Origin: Prevotella sp. CAG:1185
GTDB taxonomy: Bacteria > Bacteroidota > Bacteroidia > Bacteroidales > Bacteroidaceae
Length of the DNA: 27,793 nt
Assembly: GCA_000436695.1 (NCBI GenBank)
Contig: HF992612.1
Coordinates: forward strand, 1 to 27,793
Reading direction: 5' to 3'
This document shows positions 16,882-24,947 of the stretch, in pieces. The notes beneath the pieces were generated by a model. The model was not told the DNA's origin. It saw only the letters and a program-made list of their open reading frames with translations, and made no database searches. The translations under genes and the position numbers were made by a program. The stretch's first letter is position 1. Each line of letters starts with the position of its first letter.

Positions 16882-16912
16882 TTTGTTTGGCGCGCAGTTT
16901 GCATTATATTTG
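16882..16912 (+). promoter_or_regulatory. promoter of the TerB-DnaJ gene
   Basis: TTTG 16882-16885 and TATATTTG 16905-16912 are 19 nt apart. The predicted start near 16919 leaves a leader of about 110 nt containing a 7-bp hairpin. Confidence 0.7.
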
Positions 16913-17027
16913 CATGAAGAAAAATAAACAATAGAATAAAGTTTTTATAGCGCTTTTGTGACTTTATGTCAGACCTTAGGTTTTTCATTTACAGATTACA
17001 TGGCGTATTTAGCTAAAACATAAGATT

Positions 17028-17852
17028 ATGGCAGCAGGAAAATGGATAGGAGGCATATTGGGCTTTATGTCGGGCGGTGCGCTCGGTGCCCTGGCCGGCG
17101 TGGCTCTAGGAGCCTTGTTTGATTATGGTATGAAGGCCGTAAATAAGGATGGTGAGCCTGAAAACGGCTATGGCAGTACTTCTTCGGGGCGTCAGAGCTT
17201 TGGCAGTGGGTCACGAGAGCAGCGATATTATGAAGGACAACGCAACAGTTTTCTGTTTTCTCTGTTGGTTTTGGCATCATATATTATTAAGGCCGACGGC
17301 AAAGTGATGCACAGCGAGATGGAGTTTGTAAGAAATTTCTTGAGGTCAAACTTCGGTGAAGTGGCCGTAGAGCAGGGCAACAGCATACTTTTGCGCCTTT
17401 TTGACGAGCAGAAACGTCTGAATGCCACTAATCCTTATGCATTCAGAAACATGATACGTCAGAGTTGTGAGCAGATAGCCATGAATCTTGATTATGCGCA
17501 GCGGCTGCAGCTTCTCAACTTTCTTGTGATGATAGCCAGGGCAGATGGCTCACTGCCGGATGAGGAGATTGTCGCGTTGAGAGAATGTGTGCAATATATG
17601 CGTATGGACATGGCCGATCTTGACTCTATGTTAAATCTTCAGAAAGATACGCTTGACGATGCTTACGCAGTGCTGGGTATATCTCCGGATGCAACAGATG
17701 ATGAAGTGCGCAAGGCTTACCGCAATCTTGCATTGAAGCATCATCCCGACCGTGTGGCTGCCCTTGGTGAGGATATAAGGCGTGCTGCAGAGAAGAAATT
17801 TCAGGAAATCAACGATGCTAAGGAAAAAATATATAAGGCTAGGGGAATGTAG
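17028..17852 (+). CDS. TerB-domain J-protein (DjlA-like co-chaperone)
   Basis: This 274-residue protein begins with a Gly/Ala-rich hydrophobic segment (6-31, GGxxGFMSGGALGALAG pattern) that could insert in a membrane as a glycine-zipper-like helix. A polar Gly/Ser linker follows (40-70), then a TerB-like helical domain (about 74-200, with ADGKVMHSEMEFVRNFL and ARADGSLPDEE, both carrying the acidic TerB motif). The C-terminal J domain spans 211-272 with HPD at 239-241, the motif that stimulates DnaK ATPase. This order matches DjlA, which is anchored in the inner membrane. It is a lone gene, and no tellurite cluster is nearby. Partner and client are unknown. Confidence 0.88.
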   Translation: MAAGKWIGGILGFMSGGALGALAGVALGALFDYGMKAVNKDGEPENGYGSTSSGRQSFGSGSREQRYYEGQRNSFLFSLLVLASYIIKADGKVMHSEMEFVRNFLRSNFGEVAVEQGNSILLRLFDEQKRLNATNPYAFRNMIRQSCEQIAMNLDYAQRLQLLNFLVMIARADGSLPDEEIVALRECVQYMRMDMADLDSMLNLQKDTLDDAYAVLGISPDATDDEVRKAYRNLALKHHPDRVAALGEDIRRAAEKKFQEINDAKEKIYKARGM

Positions 17853-18252
17853 AAATTATGGCATAAAGTTCATGTTTGATGAATATTTCAGAGAACCTTT
17901 CTGATTATTTTAAAGATATGGTATTGCAAAATACATAATGCGGAATGGGCAAATAACATTGATCTTAAATCGTGTATTTGCCCGTTCCGCATTATAATAT
18001 ATTGGTTGATACCTTTTGATGTTAAAAATTTAGCCAATTCATCGGGTTCTTATTTTAAACTTAAATTTTAATACAAATTTGGTTATTAGTCTGCGTGTGA
18101 TTTAATTCCGCAAAAATATTGATCTTTTCAGCCGTTTTTTTCCGTGTGTTTTTATAGAAACATTTCGATATTTTTGCGAAAAAGCAAATAATAATCAGAT
18201 AAATATTAAACGACAAGCCTGTCGAATCTAATCTTAATGGCCTTTTGTAGGG
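17853..18252. other. 400-bp convergent spacer
   Basis: No gene. It contains the strong 21-bp hairpin at 17935-17995 and an 11-bp inverted repeat (18109-18119 with 18168-18178, 48-nt spacing) that encloses a T-rich tract. Both flanking genes end here. Confidence 0.55.
17935..17995. terminator. 21-bp bidirectional terminator hairpin
   Basis: 17935-17955 pairs with 17975-17995 over 21 bp with a single G-U, around a 19-nt loop. It sits between convergent genes (ending at 17852 plus and 18253 minus), so a bidirectional role is likely. It is the longest near-perfect stem in the window. Confidence 0.8.
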
Positions 18253-18702
18253 TTAAAGTTCGTTGAAATCGGGAATTTCTTTCAGAAAGCAGTAACTGTT
18301 ACGGTCGTAGTCCATGCGGCAGCAATAATGTTGCAGACCATTGCTCACAACGAGATAATCTACTTTCAGCAGCATGTTGTAGACAGAAATCTGGTTGAAC
18401 ACCTTTTGAGTTATGGCTATTGTAGGTGCTTTATATTCTATAATCATGCGCGGATTTGCCTGATTGTCGTATAAGACGCTGTCGCAGCGTAATTTTTTCT
18501 GTCCGCATGTCAGTTCTGTCTCGTTGGCAATAAGAGATGCTGGATAGCCCTTGTGTTCTGTTAGATAATGAACAAAATGCTGGCGCACCCATTCTTCAGG
18601 CGTAAGACTGACAAATTTGCGTCTTAGTGTGTCTAAGATCAGAGTTTTGCCGTTCTGCTGTTTTATATTTATTTCGTATTTGGGTAGGTTTAATCGATAC
18701 AT
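18253..18702 (-). CDS. small HsdR-N-like protein with PD-(D/E)xK nuclease-type motif
   Basis: This 149-residue protein corresponds to the N-terminal domain of type I restriction R subunits. The nuclease-fold signature is visible as D74 in LRCDSVLY and E89-Y-K91 in RMIIEYKAP, followed by the QISVYNMLLKVDYLVVSNGLQHYCCRMD strand-helix-strand region. The helicase part of HsdR is absent, and no hsdM or hsdS gene is nearby, so this is a stand-alone family member, common in Bacteroidetes and of unknown function. The frame extends to 18741, but ATG at 18702 is preferred because MYRLNLP is the natural N-terminus of this family. A possible -7 box lies at 18822-18815. Confidence 0.8.
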   Translation of the reverse strand: MYRLNLPKYEINIKQQNGKTLILDTLRRKFVSLTPEEWVRQHFVHYLTEHKGYPASLIANETELTCGQKKLRCDSVLYDNQANPRMIIEYKAPTIAITQKVFNQISVYNMLLKVDYLVVSNGLQHYCCRMDYDRNSYCFLKEIPDFNEL

Positions 18703-18814
18703 TTTATTAAATTTGCATTCTGAATGGCATAAAATAGCCAAAAGTTAGAAGATGCGGGCCTGATTCCGGCAGACTATTGTTTGAGTCTTCGTGCATTAGG
18801 CTCTGTATTTTCTG

Positions 18815-18822
18815 CAAAGTTA
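18815..18822 (-). promoter_or_regulatory. possible -7 box for the HsdR-N-like gene
   Basis: The minus strand reads TAACTTTG, matching TAnnTTTG, about 113 nt upstream of the start codon. No -33 TTTG at the expected place, so support is weak. Confidence 0.3.
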
Positions 18823-18896
18823 GCCATTATTATTTTAAATGGTGAACGTTTGCATTCTTTTTTGGCAGCGATGGCTTTCAGATAAAAGATAAAGAT

Positions 18897-19925
18897 ATGG
18901 CAGAGAAAAAGATTGTTACTTTTGAAAATGTTATGCGCGATCTGCGTGCCGGTAATTATGCACCCGTTTATATATTGATGGGTGAGGAGTCTTATTATAT
19001 TGATAAGATAACCGATTTTATCGCAGAAAACGCTCTTACTCCTGAGGAACGCGACTTTAATCAGTCTGTGGTCTTTGGCTCTGACGTGTCTTCAAATCAG
19101 ATAATCGACATGGCCAGGCGTTTTCCTATGATGGCAGAACGTCAGGTGGTGATAGTGAAAGAGGCTCAGAATATTAAAAACTGGGACAAGATTGAGAAAT
19201 ATGTCGAAAAACCAGTAAAGTCTACAGTTTTGGTCTTTTGCTATAAAAACGGCAGTATAGACAGTCGTAAAAAGATATTGGCTAAGGCTGCAGCTGTTGG
19301 AGTGGTATTTGAAAGCAAGAAAAAGCGTGATTATGAGTTGCCTGGTTTTATTGAGAGTTATCTTAAAAATTATGGCAGGGCTGCAATAGACCATAAATCA
19401 TCGCAGATGATAGCCGATCATATTGGTGCAGACTTGAACCGCCTGACAAGTGAACTGGATAAGCTGATATTGTCTTTGCCTGAAAATGACAGGCGTATTA
19501 CTCCTGAGATTGTTGAAGAGAGGATAGGGGTGAGCAAGGACTTTAATGCATACGAGTTGCGTAGTGCAATAGTGAATCGTGATGTGTTGAAGGCAACAAG
19601 AATTGTGTATTATTTTAATGACAATCCAAAGGCCGGAAATGCCTATATGCTTATACCGATGTTGTTCTCTTATTTTCAAAATTTACTCATTGCTTTTTAT
19701 GCTCCTCAACCTAGAACTGATGAGAGTATTGCACGTTGGTTGGACCTCAGGGCAGGGTGGGCTGCCAAGGATTATGTCACAGGTATGAGAAATTATACCG
19801 GTGTAAAAGTGATGCAGATAATTTCTAAAATTAGAGAAACAGACGCCAAAAGTAAGGGTCTGGACAACCCAAATACCCCTGTTGGGGAGCTTTTAAGAGA
19901 GCTTGTTTTCTTCATTTTGCACTAA
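18897..19925 (+). CDS. holA: DNA polymerase III subunit delta
   Basis: The delta subunit of the clamp loader opens the beta sliding clamp for replication. The 342-residue length is normal. N-terminal signatures are PVYILMGEESYYIDKITDFI (24-43), then DFNQSVVFGSD, MMAERQVVIVKEAQNI and VLVFCYKNGSIDSRKK, all in family order. The C-terminal half has IADHIGADLNRLTSELDKLILSL, which matches the conserved delta helical region, and ends with PVGELLRELVFFILH. It is a single gene, divergent from the HsdR-N-like gene, with a U-rich terminator directly after the stop. Confidence 0.93.
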   Translation: MAEKKIVTFENVMRDLRAGNYAPVYILMGEESYYIDKITDFIAENALTPEERDFNQSVVFGSDVSSNQIIDMARRFPMMAERQVVIVKEAQNIKNWDKIEKYVEKPVKSTVLVFCYKNGSIDSRKKILAKAAAVGVVFESKKKRDYELPGFIESYLKNYGRAAIDHKSSQMIADHIGADLNRLTSELDKLILSLPENDRRITPEIVEERIGVSKDFNAYELRSAIVNRDVLKATRIVYYFNDNPKAGNAYMLIPMLFSYFQNLLIAFYAPQPRTDESIARWLDLRAGWAAKDYVTGMRNYTGVKVMQIISKIRETDAKSKGLDNPNTPVGELLRELVFFILH

Positions 19926-19955
19926 AAATGATGCCTTTTTGGGGTCATTTTTTTC
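19924..19955 (+). terminator. intrinsic terminator of holA
   Basis: AAAAATGA at 19924-19931 pairs with TCATTTTT at 19945-19952, with an additional CC/GG pairing inside and a continuing T-run to 19954. The left arm overlaps the stop codon region. Confidence 0.7.
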
Positions 19956-20510
19956 TCTTTTGAATTTTTTTCCAAACAAAAAAAATAGGGTTAAAGTCGT
20001 CAGAATCAGAGCCTTTTATGATTTTTGACGCTCTCAGAATCGCGTATTTTTTAGCGTTCTTTACCTCGTTTTGAAATACTTAAATTTTCCGTTTTTTTGC
20101 CGAAAAACAGTGATTAAAATTTAGCGTTTGCATTTATTAGTATTTACAATACCGAAATTTAGAGATATAAATATATAAACTTGTATATATAATATACACA
20201 TCTAAATTGTAAATTTACATATTATTACTGTATTTATTGTGTCTAGATTTACATATTGATATTTAAATATTTAAATATGCAAATTGTAAGGAATATTTAT
20301 ACATTTTTCGTTTTTTAAGATAAATAGCTGAAAATCAGTATAAATAGAATGATTTTACAAAGATAATTTTATAAAATTACTTTATTTACACCTCAAAATG
20401 ATGAATAAATCAATTTTTACGATTATTTTACGTATAAATAACATCGTCAATATGAATTAATTAGTAAAATACCTTAGATAAAGACTTTATGCTTATTTTA
20501 GATACTTAAA

Positions 20511-20566
20511 TTTACATTTGTTTTATTTACATCTGAATATAGTAATTTACATATTTACATTTACAA
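20511..20566 (+). repeat. cluster of TTTACAT direct repeats
   Basis: TTTACAT starts at 20511, 20526, 20546 and 20554, with TTTACAA at 20560. Spacings of 15, 20, 8 and 6 nt are irregular, so this is neither a CRISPR array nor a strict iteron. It could be a binding array or a DNA-unwinding-prone stretch. Confidence 0.6.
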
Positions 20567-20640
20567 ATATAAATTCATAAATTCAATATTTAAAAATCAA
20601 AATATTATTTATGTTTGTTGTATATGTCAAAAATTTGATT

Positions 20641-20648
20641 TATCTTTG
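20641..20648 (+). promoter_or_regulatory. -7 box of the XRE-family regulator gene
   Basis: TATCTTTG matches TAnnTTTG. Upstream, TTTG at 20614-20617 is 23 nt away and GTTG at 20617-20620 is 20 nt away. The leader to ATG 20693 would be about 38 nt. Confidence 0.65.
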
Positions 20649-20692
20649 TAAAATCTTAGAAAAAGGGCAAAAAACAGCTTAAGGGTAAGAAA

Positions 20693-21169
20693 ATGGAAGA
20701 AATGAAAGACCGAATCAGACAGATTATGGAGTCACAACATATGAGTCAACAGACCTTCGCAAACTTCATTGGAATGTCTGCTGCATCACTGAGTAGCATC
20801 TTTAACAACCGTACAAAACCGACGCTCAACACTGTTGAGGCGATTAAGAGCAAAATGCCAAGTCTGAGCACTGACTGGCTTATGTTCGGAAGAGGCTCTA
20901 TGTTTATTGAAGAGTCTCCTGTTAAAGACCAGGCTCAGTCTGAAAGTTCCGATATGCCTAATGAGCAGATTGGTGATTTTGGAGGAGGCGTGCCCGACTT
21001 GTTCGGCAATAATGTTTCGGGTCAGCCAGCTCAGCAGCCTATGCATAGGCATGCGGAAAATGTTATTCGTCCTGAAATAAAATACGTTGAACGTCCGCAG
21101 CGTCAGATTACAGAAATAAGAGTTTATTTTGACGATCTGACTTATGAAAGTTTCGTGCCTAAAAAATAA
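20693..21169 (+). CDS. XRE-family helix-turn-helix regulator
   Basis: This 158-residue DNA-binding protein has an XRE/Cro-type HTH at residues 8-62 (IRQIMESQHMSQQTFANFIG, then MSAASLSSIFNNRTKPTLNTVEAIKSKMP). WLMFGRGSMF follows at 62-71, a common end of this domain in Bacteroidetes. The middle (75-130) is polar and Pro/Gln-rich, probably flexible. The last 20 residues (ITEIRVYFDDLTYESFVPKK) look like a conserved beta-strand tail and may be an interaction motif. There is no partner toxin gene next to it, so an antitoxin role is unlikely. The TTTACAT-rich spacer upstream is a candidate autoregulatory region. Confidence 0.85.
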   Translation: MEEMKDRIRQIMESQHMSQQTFANFIGMSAASLSSIFNNRTKPTLNTVEAIKSKMPSLSTDWLMFGRGSMFIEESPVKDQAQSESSDMPNEQIGDFGGGVPDLFGNNVSGQPAQQPMHRHAENVIRPEIKYVERPQRQITEIRVYFDDLTYESFVPKK

Positions 21170-21657
21170 GATTGCTATTTCCATATTTGTCTGTTTGTTG
21201 AAGTTATTTTTGCGGTATTGATGCTGCGGAAGTTTTATTGATTGAATTCATTACGATGTCTTGTTGATGTAAATGGCGGTCATTGGTTAATTGGCGTGAT
21301 TGTCTCTTTATATGTATTTTCTTCATGATGTATTGCCCTATGTTCATTTTCTGTTTTTGCGGCTTATCTCAATTTATCTGATAGTTTTAATATGGCTTTT
21401 CTTCCTGGTTGGTTATTGTCTGTTTTGTATAATTTATTCTTTTTATATAAAATGCTGTCTTCTGTAATGCCATATCGGTCATTATTTTGATGCTAAAAGC
21501 TGTTTATAATGCCGTAAAAGCAGGTTAATTCATGTTTTAATAGCTTACAAGTTCTGTTTTATTTGGAAAGCGCAGGTATATTTTGTACCTTTGTATTCTG
21601 TAAGTGAGGAAATAAATTCTTTCTTGCGTTTTTTATAAAAAGATAAATTTGTTTCTT
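21170..21657. other. 488-bp spacer without a gene
   Basis: T-rich sequence with no convincing coding frame or strong hairpin noted. Its only recognisable element is the pyrK promoter at its right end. Confidence 0.5.
21562..21593 (+). promoter_or_regulatory. promoter of pyrK-pyrD
   Basis: TTTG 21562-21565 and TACCTTTG 21586-21593 are exactly 20 nt apart. The predicted start near 21600 leaves a leader of about 58 nt to ATG 21658. Confidence 0.82.
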
Positions 21658-22434
21658 ATGAAAAAATATGTTTCAGACCTAAAGGTCGTTTCTGTAGAAC
21701 ATATAAATGACAAATATGTTCTTATAAAACTTACTCAAAGCGACCGTCTTCCCGAGATGCTTCCGGGACAGTTTGTTGAGGTAAGAGTCGACGGCTCACC
21801 ATCTACTTTCTTGAGACGTCCTATTTCGATTAACTTTGTTGACTATGACACCAACCAATTGTGGCTTCTCGTTGCTGCAATAGGTGACGGAACACGCCGT
21901 ATGGCTCAATTAAAGGCCGGTGACGTGCTTAATTGCATGTTCCCTTTGGGTAACTGCTTCACGATGCCTGAAAACGTCTCACAGAAGATTTTGCTTGTTG
22001 GCGGTGGTGTAGGTGTAGCTCCGTTGCTCTATTTCGGTAAGAAGCTTCGTGATGCCGGTATTGCTCCTATTTTCCTTCTTGGTGCGCGCTCAAAGAAGGA
22101 TTTGCTGCTTTTGGACGAATTTAATAAGTACGGACGCGTGTGTGTTACAACAGAAGACGGCTCTATGGGCGAGAAAGGTTTTGTTACTAATCATTCTGTG
22201 CTCAATGAAGTTGCTTTTGACCGAATCGCTACCTGTGGTCCGAAACCTATGATGGCTGCTGTGGCAAAATATGCCAAGGCAAAGAATATTGAATGTGAGG
22301 TGTCTTTGGAGAATAAGATGGCCTGTGGACTTGGTGCCTGTCTGTGTTGCGTAGAGAAAACAACAGAAGGCAATGTGTGTGTATGTAAAGAAGGACCGGT
22401 TGTAAACATAAAGAAATTGTTATGGCAGATTTAA
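21658..22434 (+). CDS. pyrK: dihydroorotate dehydrogenase electron-transfer subunit
   Basis: PyrK passes electrons from the PyrD flavin to NAD+ in the class 1B dihydroorotate dehydrogenase of pyrimidine synthesis. The 258-residue protein has the ferredoxin-reductase FAD motif FLRRPISINFVD (51-62), the NAD-binding GGGVGVAPLLYFGKKL (115-130) and a [2Fe-2S] cluster motif C223-x4-C228-x2-C231-x11-C243. The frame can be extended to TTG 21649, but ATG 21658 is preferred. Its stop overlaps the pyrD start by 13 nt, so the two subunits are translationally coupled. Confidence 0.95.
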   Translation: MKKYVSDLKVVSVEHINDKYVLIKLTQSDRLPEMLPGQFVEVRVDGSPSTFLRRPISINFVDYDTNQLWLLVAAIGDGTRRMAQLKAGDVLNCMFPLGNCFTMPENVSQKILLVGGGVGVAPLLYFGKKLRDAGIAPIFLLGARSKKDLLLLDEFNKYGRVCVTTEDGSMGEKGFVTNHSVLNEVAFDRIATCGPKPMMAAVAKYAKAKNIECEVSLENKMACGLGACLCCVEKTTEGNVCVCKEGPVVNIKKLLWQI

Positions 22435-23336
22435 GTGTAAGTATAAATAAATTGCAGTTGAAGAACCCCGTAATGACTGCTTCGGGTACGTTTGGCTACG
22501 GCCCTGAATTTGCTGATTTCGTGCCGTTGAATGAAATTGGCGGTATAATAGTAAAGGGAACTACATTAAAGCCACGTGAAGGCAATGATTATCCTCGTAT
22601 GGTTGAGACGGCTTCAGGAATGCTAAATTGTGTCGGACTGCAGAATAAGGGCGTTGACTATTTCTGTGAGCATATATACCCGGAGATAAAAGACATTGAT
22701 ACAAATATGATTGTCAATGTCAGCGGCTCTTCTCCCGAGGATTATGCCGAATGTGTAGCAAGGATAGGTGAGCTTGAGAATATTCCGGCTATAGAACTTA
22801 ACATATCTTGTCCTAACGTAAAGCAGGGTGGAATGGCTTTCGGTGTTACATGTGCAGGTGCTGCCAGCGTTGTAAAGGCTGTGCGAGCAAGATACAACAA
22901 GACTCTTATCGTTAAGCTTTCGCCGAATGTTACCGATGTTACAGAGATTGCACGTGCCGTTGAGGCTGAAGGAGCCGACAGCGTATCGCTTATCAATACT
23001 CTTATGGGTATGGCAATAGATATCGAGAAACGTAAGCCGCTGTTGAGCATTAATACAGGTGGACTGAGTGGTCCTGCCGTAAAGCCCGTTGCATTGCGTA
23101 TGGTATGGCAGGTTGCTAAGGCTGTAAAGATACCGGTTGTTGGCCTTGGAGGTATTTGTAATGCCCATGATGCCATAGAGTTCTTTATGGCAGGAGCAAC
23201 TGCAATAGAGATTGGTACAGCCAACTTTATTGATCCTCAGGTTACGATAAAGGTACGCGACGGCATCAATGAATGGCTCGACAGCCATGGTTGCAAGTCG
23301 GTTAAGGAGATTATAGGCACATTGGAGGATTGCTGA
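22422..23336 (+). CDS. pyrD: dihydroorotate dehydrogenase, class 1B catalytic subunit
   Basis: PyrD oxidises dihydroorotate to orotate with FMN in the cytoplasm. The 304-residue length is normal for class 1B. Key segments are MTASGTFGYGPEF (18-30), IIVKGTTLKPREGN, GMLNCVGLQNKGVD (66-79) and ELNISCPNVKQGG (125-137). Cys130 is the class 1 catalytic base; class 2 enzymes have Ser. PVVGLGGI and ATAIEIGTANF form the phosphate-binding end. It overlaps pyrK by 13 nt and ends the operon, with a strong hairpin about 120 nt later. Confidence 0.96.
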   Translation: MADLSVSINKLQLKNPVMTASGTFGYGPEFADFVPLNEIGGIIVKGTTLKPREGNDYPRMVETASGMLNCVGLQNKGVDYFCEHIYPEIKDIDTNMIVNVSGSSPEDYAECVARIGELENIPAIELNISCPNVKQGGMAFGVTCAGAASVVKAVRARYNKTLIVKLSPNVTDVTEIARAVEAEGADSVSLINTLMGMAIDIEKRKPLLSINTGGLSGPAVKPVALRMVWQVAKAVKIPVVGLGGICNAHDAIEFFMAGATAIEIGTANFIDPQVTIKVRDGINEWLDSHGCKSVKEIIGTLEDC

Positions 23337-23710
23337 TTTGTAATGGATTGGTTATTCTATTCTGAAAATTTCTTCGTCTAAAAACACCGTTTGCGTTGCT
23401 TTTATACGCTGAATTTAAGAATAAGCGTTATTTATGATGTAACAATTAATATGATAAAACTCGTCACAGACATAGTTAAAAATGCAGTCTGTGGCGAGTT
23501 TTATGTTTTATATCAGCGATAATCTTTTATCGTTCTTTTCACGTATTTGCGATAAAATACATTAAAGTATGAGTGTCTTTAAACTGTTCATGCGGCATAA
23601 TAAAAATAGCCTACAATTGAATTCTGTTTACATTTACACAAAATTTTGGACAATGTCGTTCATGCAAGTGTCATAAAATACATTCTGTCCTTTGTTATTT
23701 TGCTAGCGTT
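23337..23710. other. 374-bp convergent spacer
   Basis: No gene. It contains the pyrD terminator (23456-23502) and a further 8-bp hairpin (23525-23532 with 23550-23557). A 6-bp hairpin (23705-23710 with 23717-23722) spans the stop codon of the minus-strand gene on the right. Confidence 0.5.
23456..23502. terminator. 16-bp bidirectional terminator after pyrD
   Basis: 23456-23471 pairs with 23487-23502 over 16 bp with one G-U and a 15-nt loop. A-run and T-run at the stem ends let it serve pyrD (plus) and the TraB/GumN gene (minus). Confidence 0.87.
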
Positions 23711-24616
23711 CTATTTAACGCTTTCTACCTTATAGCCGGCCTTTTTGAGCAGTTCTAGTACTCCCTTTTCACCTGGCAGATGTCCTGCACCAACGGCAAA
23801 TAATGTAGATTTCTTCTTCATTATCTCCGGCATCTTCTTTACCCAATCTGTATTTCGGTTATATACAAGCTCATTCCTTTCTTCCGGAGTGGCGTCACAA
23901 CTGTTGTTGAGTTTCTCCTCCATAGCATCATTTACGGCTTTAAGATCTTGAGCGAAATACGCTTTAGTAATATCATCTGTCATTTTTTCATACGTGTCTT
24001 TATTGTCCGCAAGGCACAGCAACAGCTCTTTCTCTCTTTCTTCTGATTTTCCTTTGTACAGAACGTTCATCTGAAAGTCTATTGTCTCAAGAGCACCAAC
24101 AGGTTTTCCTTGCTCTTTAGCTTTATCCTGAAAATACTCGTCAATGCTTTGATTGGGGTTAAATTTAGGATTCTTTTTAAGATACATCAGTATTGTCAGT
24201 TGCGTAGTAAGGGCTTGAGGGGACATTTTACCAAATTGTTGTGCCAATATTGGATTAGTCATGTCTACTCCTAAAATATCCTTCAGAAGACTGTTAATAT
24301 GTGTCATTTCTTCTGCGGAAAATATTTTGTCTATAGTCTTTCCTTCCGGAAGCAGCATTATATTCTGTATTTTAGCCAGATTTTCAGGAGTTTTCATCTC
24401 ATCCATAATGATTTCTCCATAAACTTGTTCTGAAGAGTTCATGGCTTCATTTAAGCCTGGTATACTGTCTACGAAGGACACAGGAGCAAGATGATATGTT
24501 CCGATGATATATGACGGCTTACTAAGTCCGTTACCTGAAATCTTCCATAAAAGTTGTGCCTGTACGAATGTCAGTGTTGTAAACAACAGAAATGCGGCAA
24601 ATAAAATTCTTTTCAT
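23711..24616 (-). CDS. TraB/GumN family exported protein
   Basis: This 301-residue protein starts with a signal peptide (1-20, ending FVQAQ), so it is likely periplasmic. The TraB/GumN fold is recognised by SYIIGTYHLAP (35-45), which carries the family GTxH motif, and near the C-terminus by FAVGAGHLPGEKGVLELLKKAGY, carrying the second conserved GAGHLPG. Related TIKI-type proteins are metal-dependent proteases, but whether this bacterial member cuts protein is unknown. Length is normal for the family. It is transcribed alone; a -7 box sits 57 nt upstream of the start. Confidence 0.87.
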   Translation of the reverse strand: MKRILFAAFLLFTTLTFVQAQLLWKISGNGLSKPSYIIGTYHLAPVSFVDSIPGLNEAMNSSEQVYGEIIMDEMKTPENLAKIQNIMLLPEGKTIDKIFSAEEMTHINSLLKDILGVDMTNPILAQQFGKMSPQALTTQLTILMYLKKNPKFNPNQSIDEYFQDKAKEQGKPVGALETIDFQMNVLYKGKSEEREKELLLCLADNKDTYEKMTDDITKAYFAQDLKAVNDAMEEKLNNSCDATPEERNELVYNRNTDWVKKMPEIMKKKSTLFAVGAGHLPGEKGVLELLKKAGYKVESVK

Positions 24617-24672
24617 AGATACTTTTCTTAATGATTAGACATTTGGTTTGGGAAAAAGAAGAATCTTTTATG

Positions 24673-24680
24673 CAAAGATA
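24673..24680 (-). promoter_or_regulatory. -7 box of the TraB/GumN gene
   Basis: The minus strand reads TATCTTTG (24680 to 24673), matching TAnnTTTG, 57 nt upstream of the start codon. No exact -33 TTTG. Confidence 0.5.
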
Positions 24681-24779
24681 GTTTATTATTGTAGAAAATA
24701 AGATGTAGAATATGCTTTTTTCTACATTCTTCTTTAATTTCTAAATATTTATTATTAATGCTGTCGAGTGAGATGATAT

Positions 24780-24808
24780 AAAAAGAGAGCGGCCAATTGA
24801 CCGCTCTC
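24780..24808 (-). terminator. intrinsic terminator, minus strand
   Basis: GAGAGCGG at 24785-24792 pairs with CCGCTCTC at 24801-24808; the 8-nt loop contains CAATTG. On the minus strand the stem is followed by TTTTT (24784-24780). It ends the small RNA unit and would also stop read-through from aroC. Confidence 0.88.
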
Positions 24809-24873
24809 AACCAACACAAAAACTAAACTAGACTTAATTAGACGAAATCAAGATTTTCACAAACCCTGAATTG
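24780..24873 (-). ncRNA. candidate small RNA, about 94 nt
   Basis: A full minus-strand promoter (24911-24880) and an intrinsic terminator (24808-24780) bracket about 94 nt with no start codon followed by a credible reading frame. The predicted 5' end is near 24873. The body is A/U-rich and mostly unstructured (GTTTGTG, TAGTTTAGTTTTTGTGTTGG on the transcript), a typical layout for a trans-acting sRNA with a terminator stem. It lies 140 nt downstream of aroC and could instead be a 3'-UTR-derived RNA. I cannot assign it to a known RNA family. Confidence 0.6.
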
Positions 24874-24879
24874 TCGATG

Positions 24880-24911
24880 CAAATATACAATAATATTTTT
24901 TAGCCACCAAA
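24880..24911 (-). promoter_or_regulatory. promoter of the candidate small RNA
   Basis: On the minus strand, TTTG (24911-24908) and TATATTTG (24887-24880) are exactly 20 nt apart, as good as any gene promoter in this window. It does not point at any protein gene within the next 260 nt, and the only gene further on has its own -7 box. Confidence 0.78.
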
Positions 24912-24947
24912 TAATTGTGCTATTTTTTTTCATGTCCATGATACATT

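Larger units (their letters stand above)
16346..17027. other. 682-bp AT-rich spacer without a gene
   Basis: No convincing coding frame. Contents: a 7-bp hairpin terminator candidate at 16444-16474; a 17-bp dyad at 16521-16537 (AAAAGCAT around a central T); the inverted repeat TTTACG-ATG-CGTAAA at 16711-16725 with another CGTAAA at 16764-16769; and the promoter and long leader of the DnaJ-like gene. A 7-bp hairpin (16936-16942 with 16961-16967) falls inside that leader. Confidence 0.55.
19926..20692. other. 767-bp very AT-rich spacer with TTTACAT repeats
   Basis: No coding frame. After the holA terminator, the sequence becomes strongly A/T. Six TTTACAT copies, all in plus orientation, start at 20214, 20248, 20511, 20526, 20546 and 20554, with related TTTACA(A/C) at 20143, 20354, 20385 and 20560. 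A perfect 12-bp palindrome TGTAAATTTACA lies at 20208-20219, and ATTTAAAT palindromes occur near 20260. The spacer ends in the XRE promoter. Confidence 0.65.

Noticed and set aside
18169..18176. TATTTTTG promoter-like box on the plus strand
   Set aside because: It has no -33 partner and points only at the 3' end of a minus-strand gene.
20143..20566. CRISPR array or plasmid-type iterons
   Set aside because: The repeats are only 7 bp with irregular spacing and no unique spacers, and no cas or replication-initiator gene is adjacent.
22623..23288. 221-residue minus-strand frame inside pyrD
   Set aside because: Antisense shadow of pyrD; the composition (many Cys, Tyr, Asn) is typical of an out-of-frame translation.
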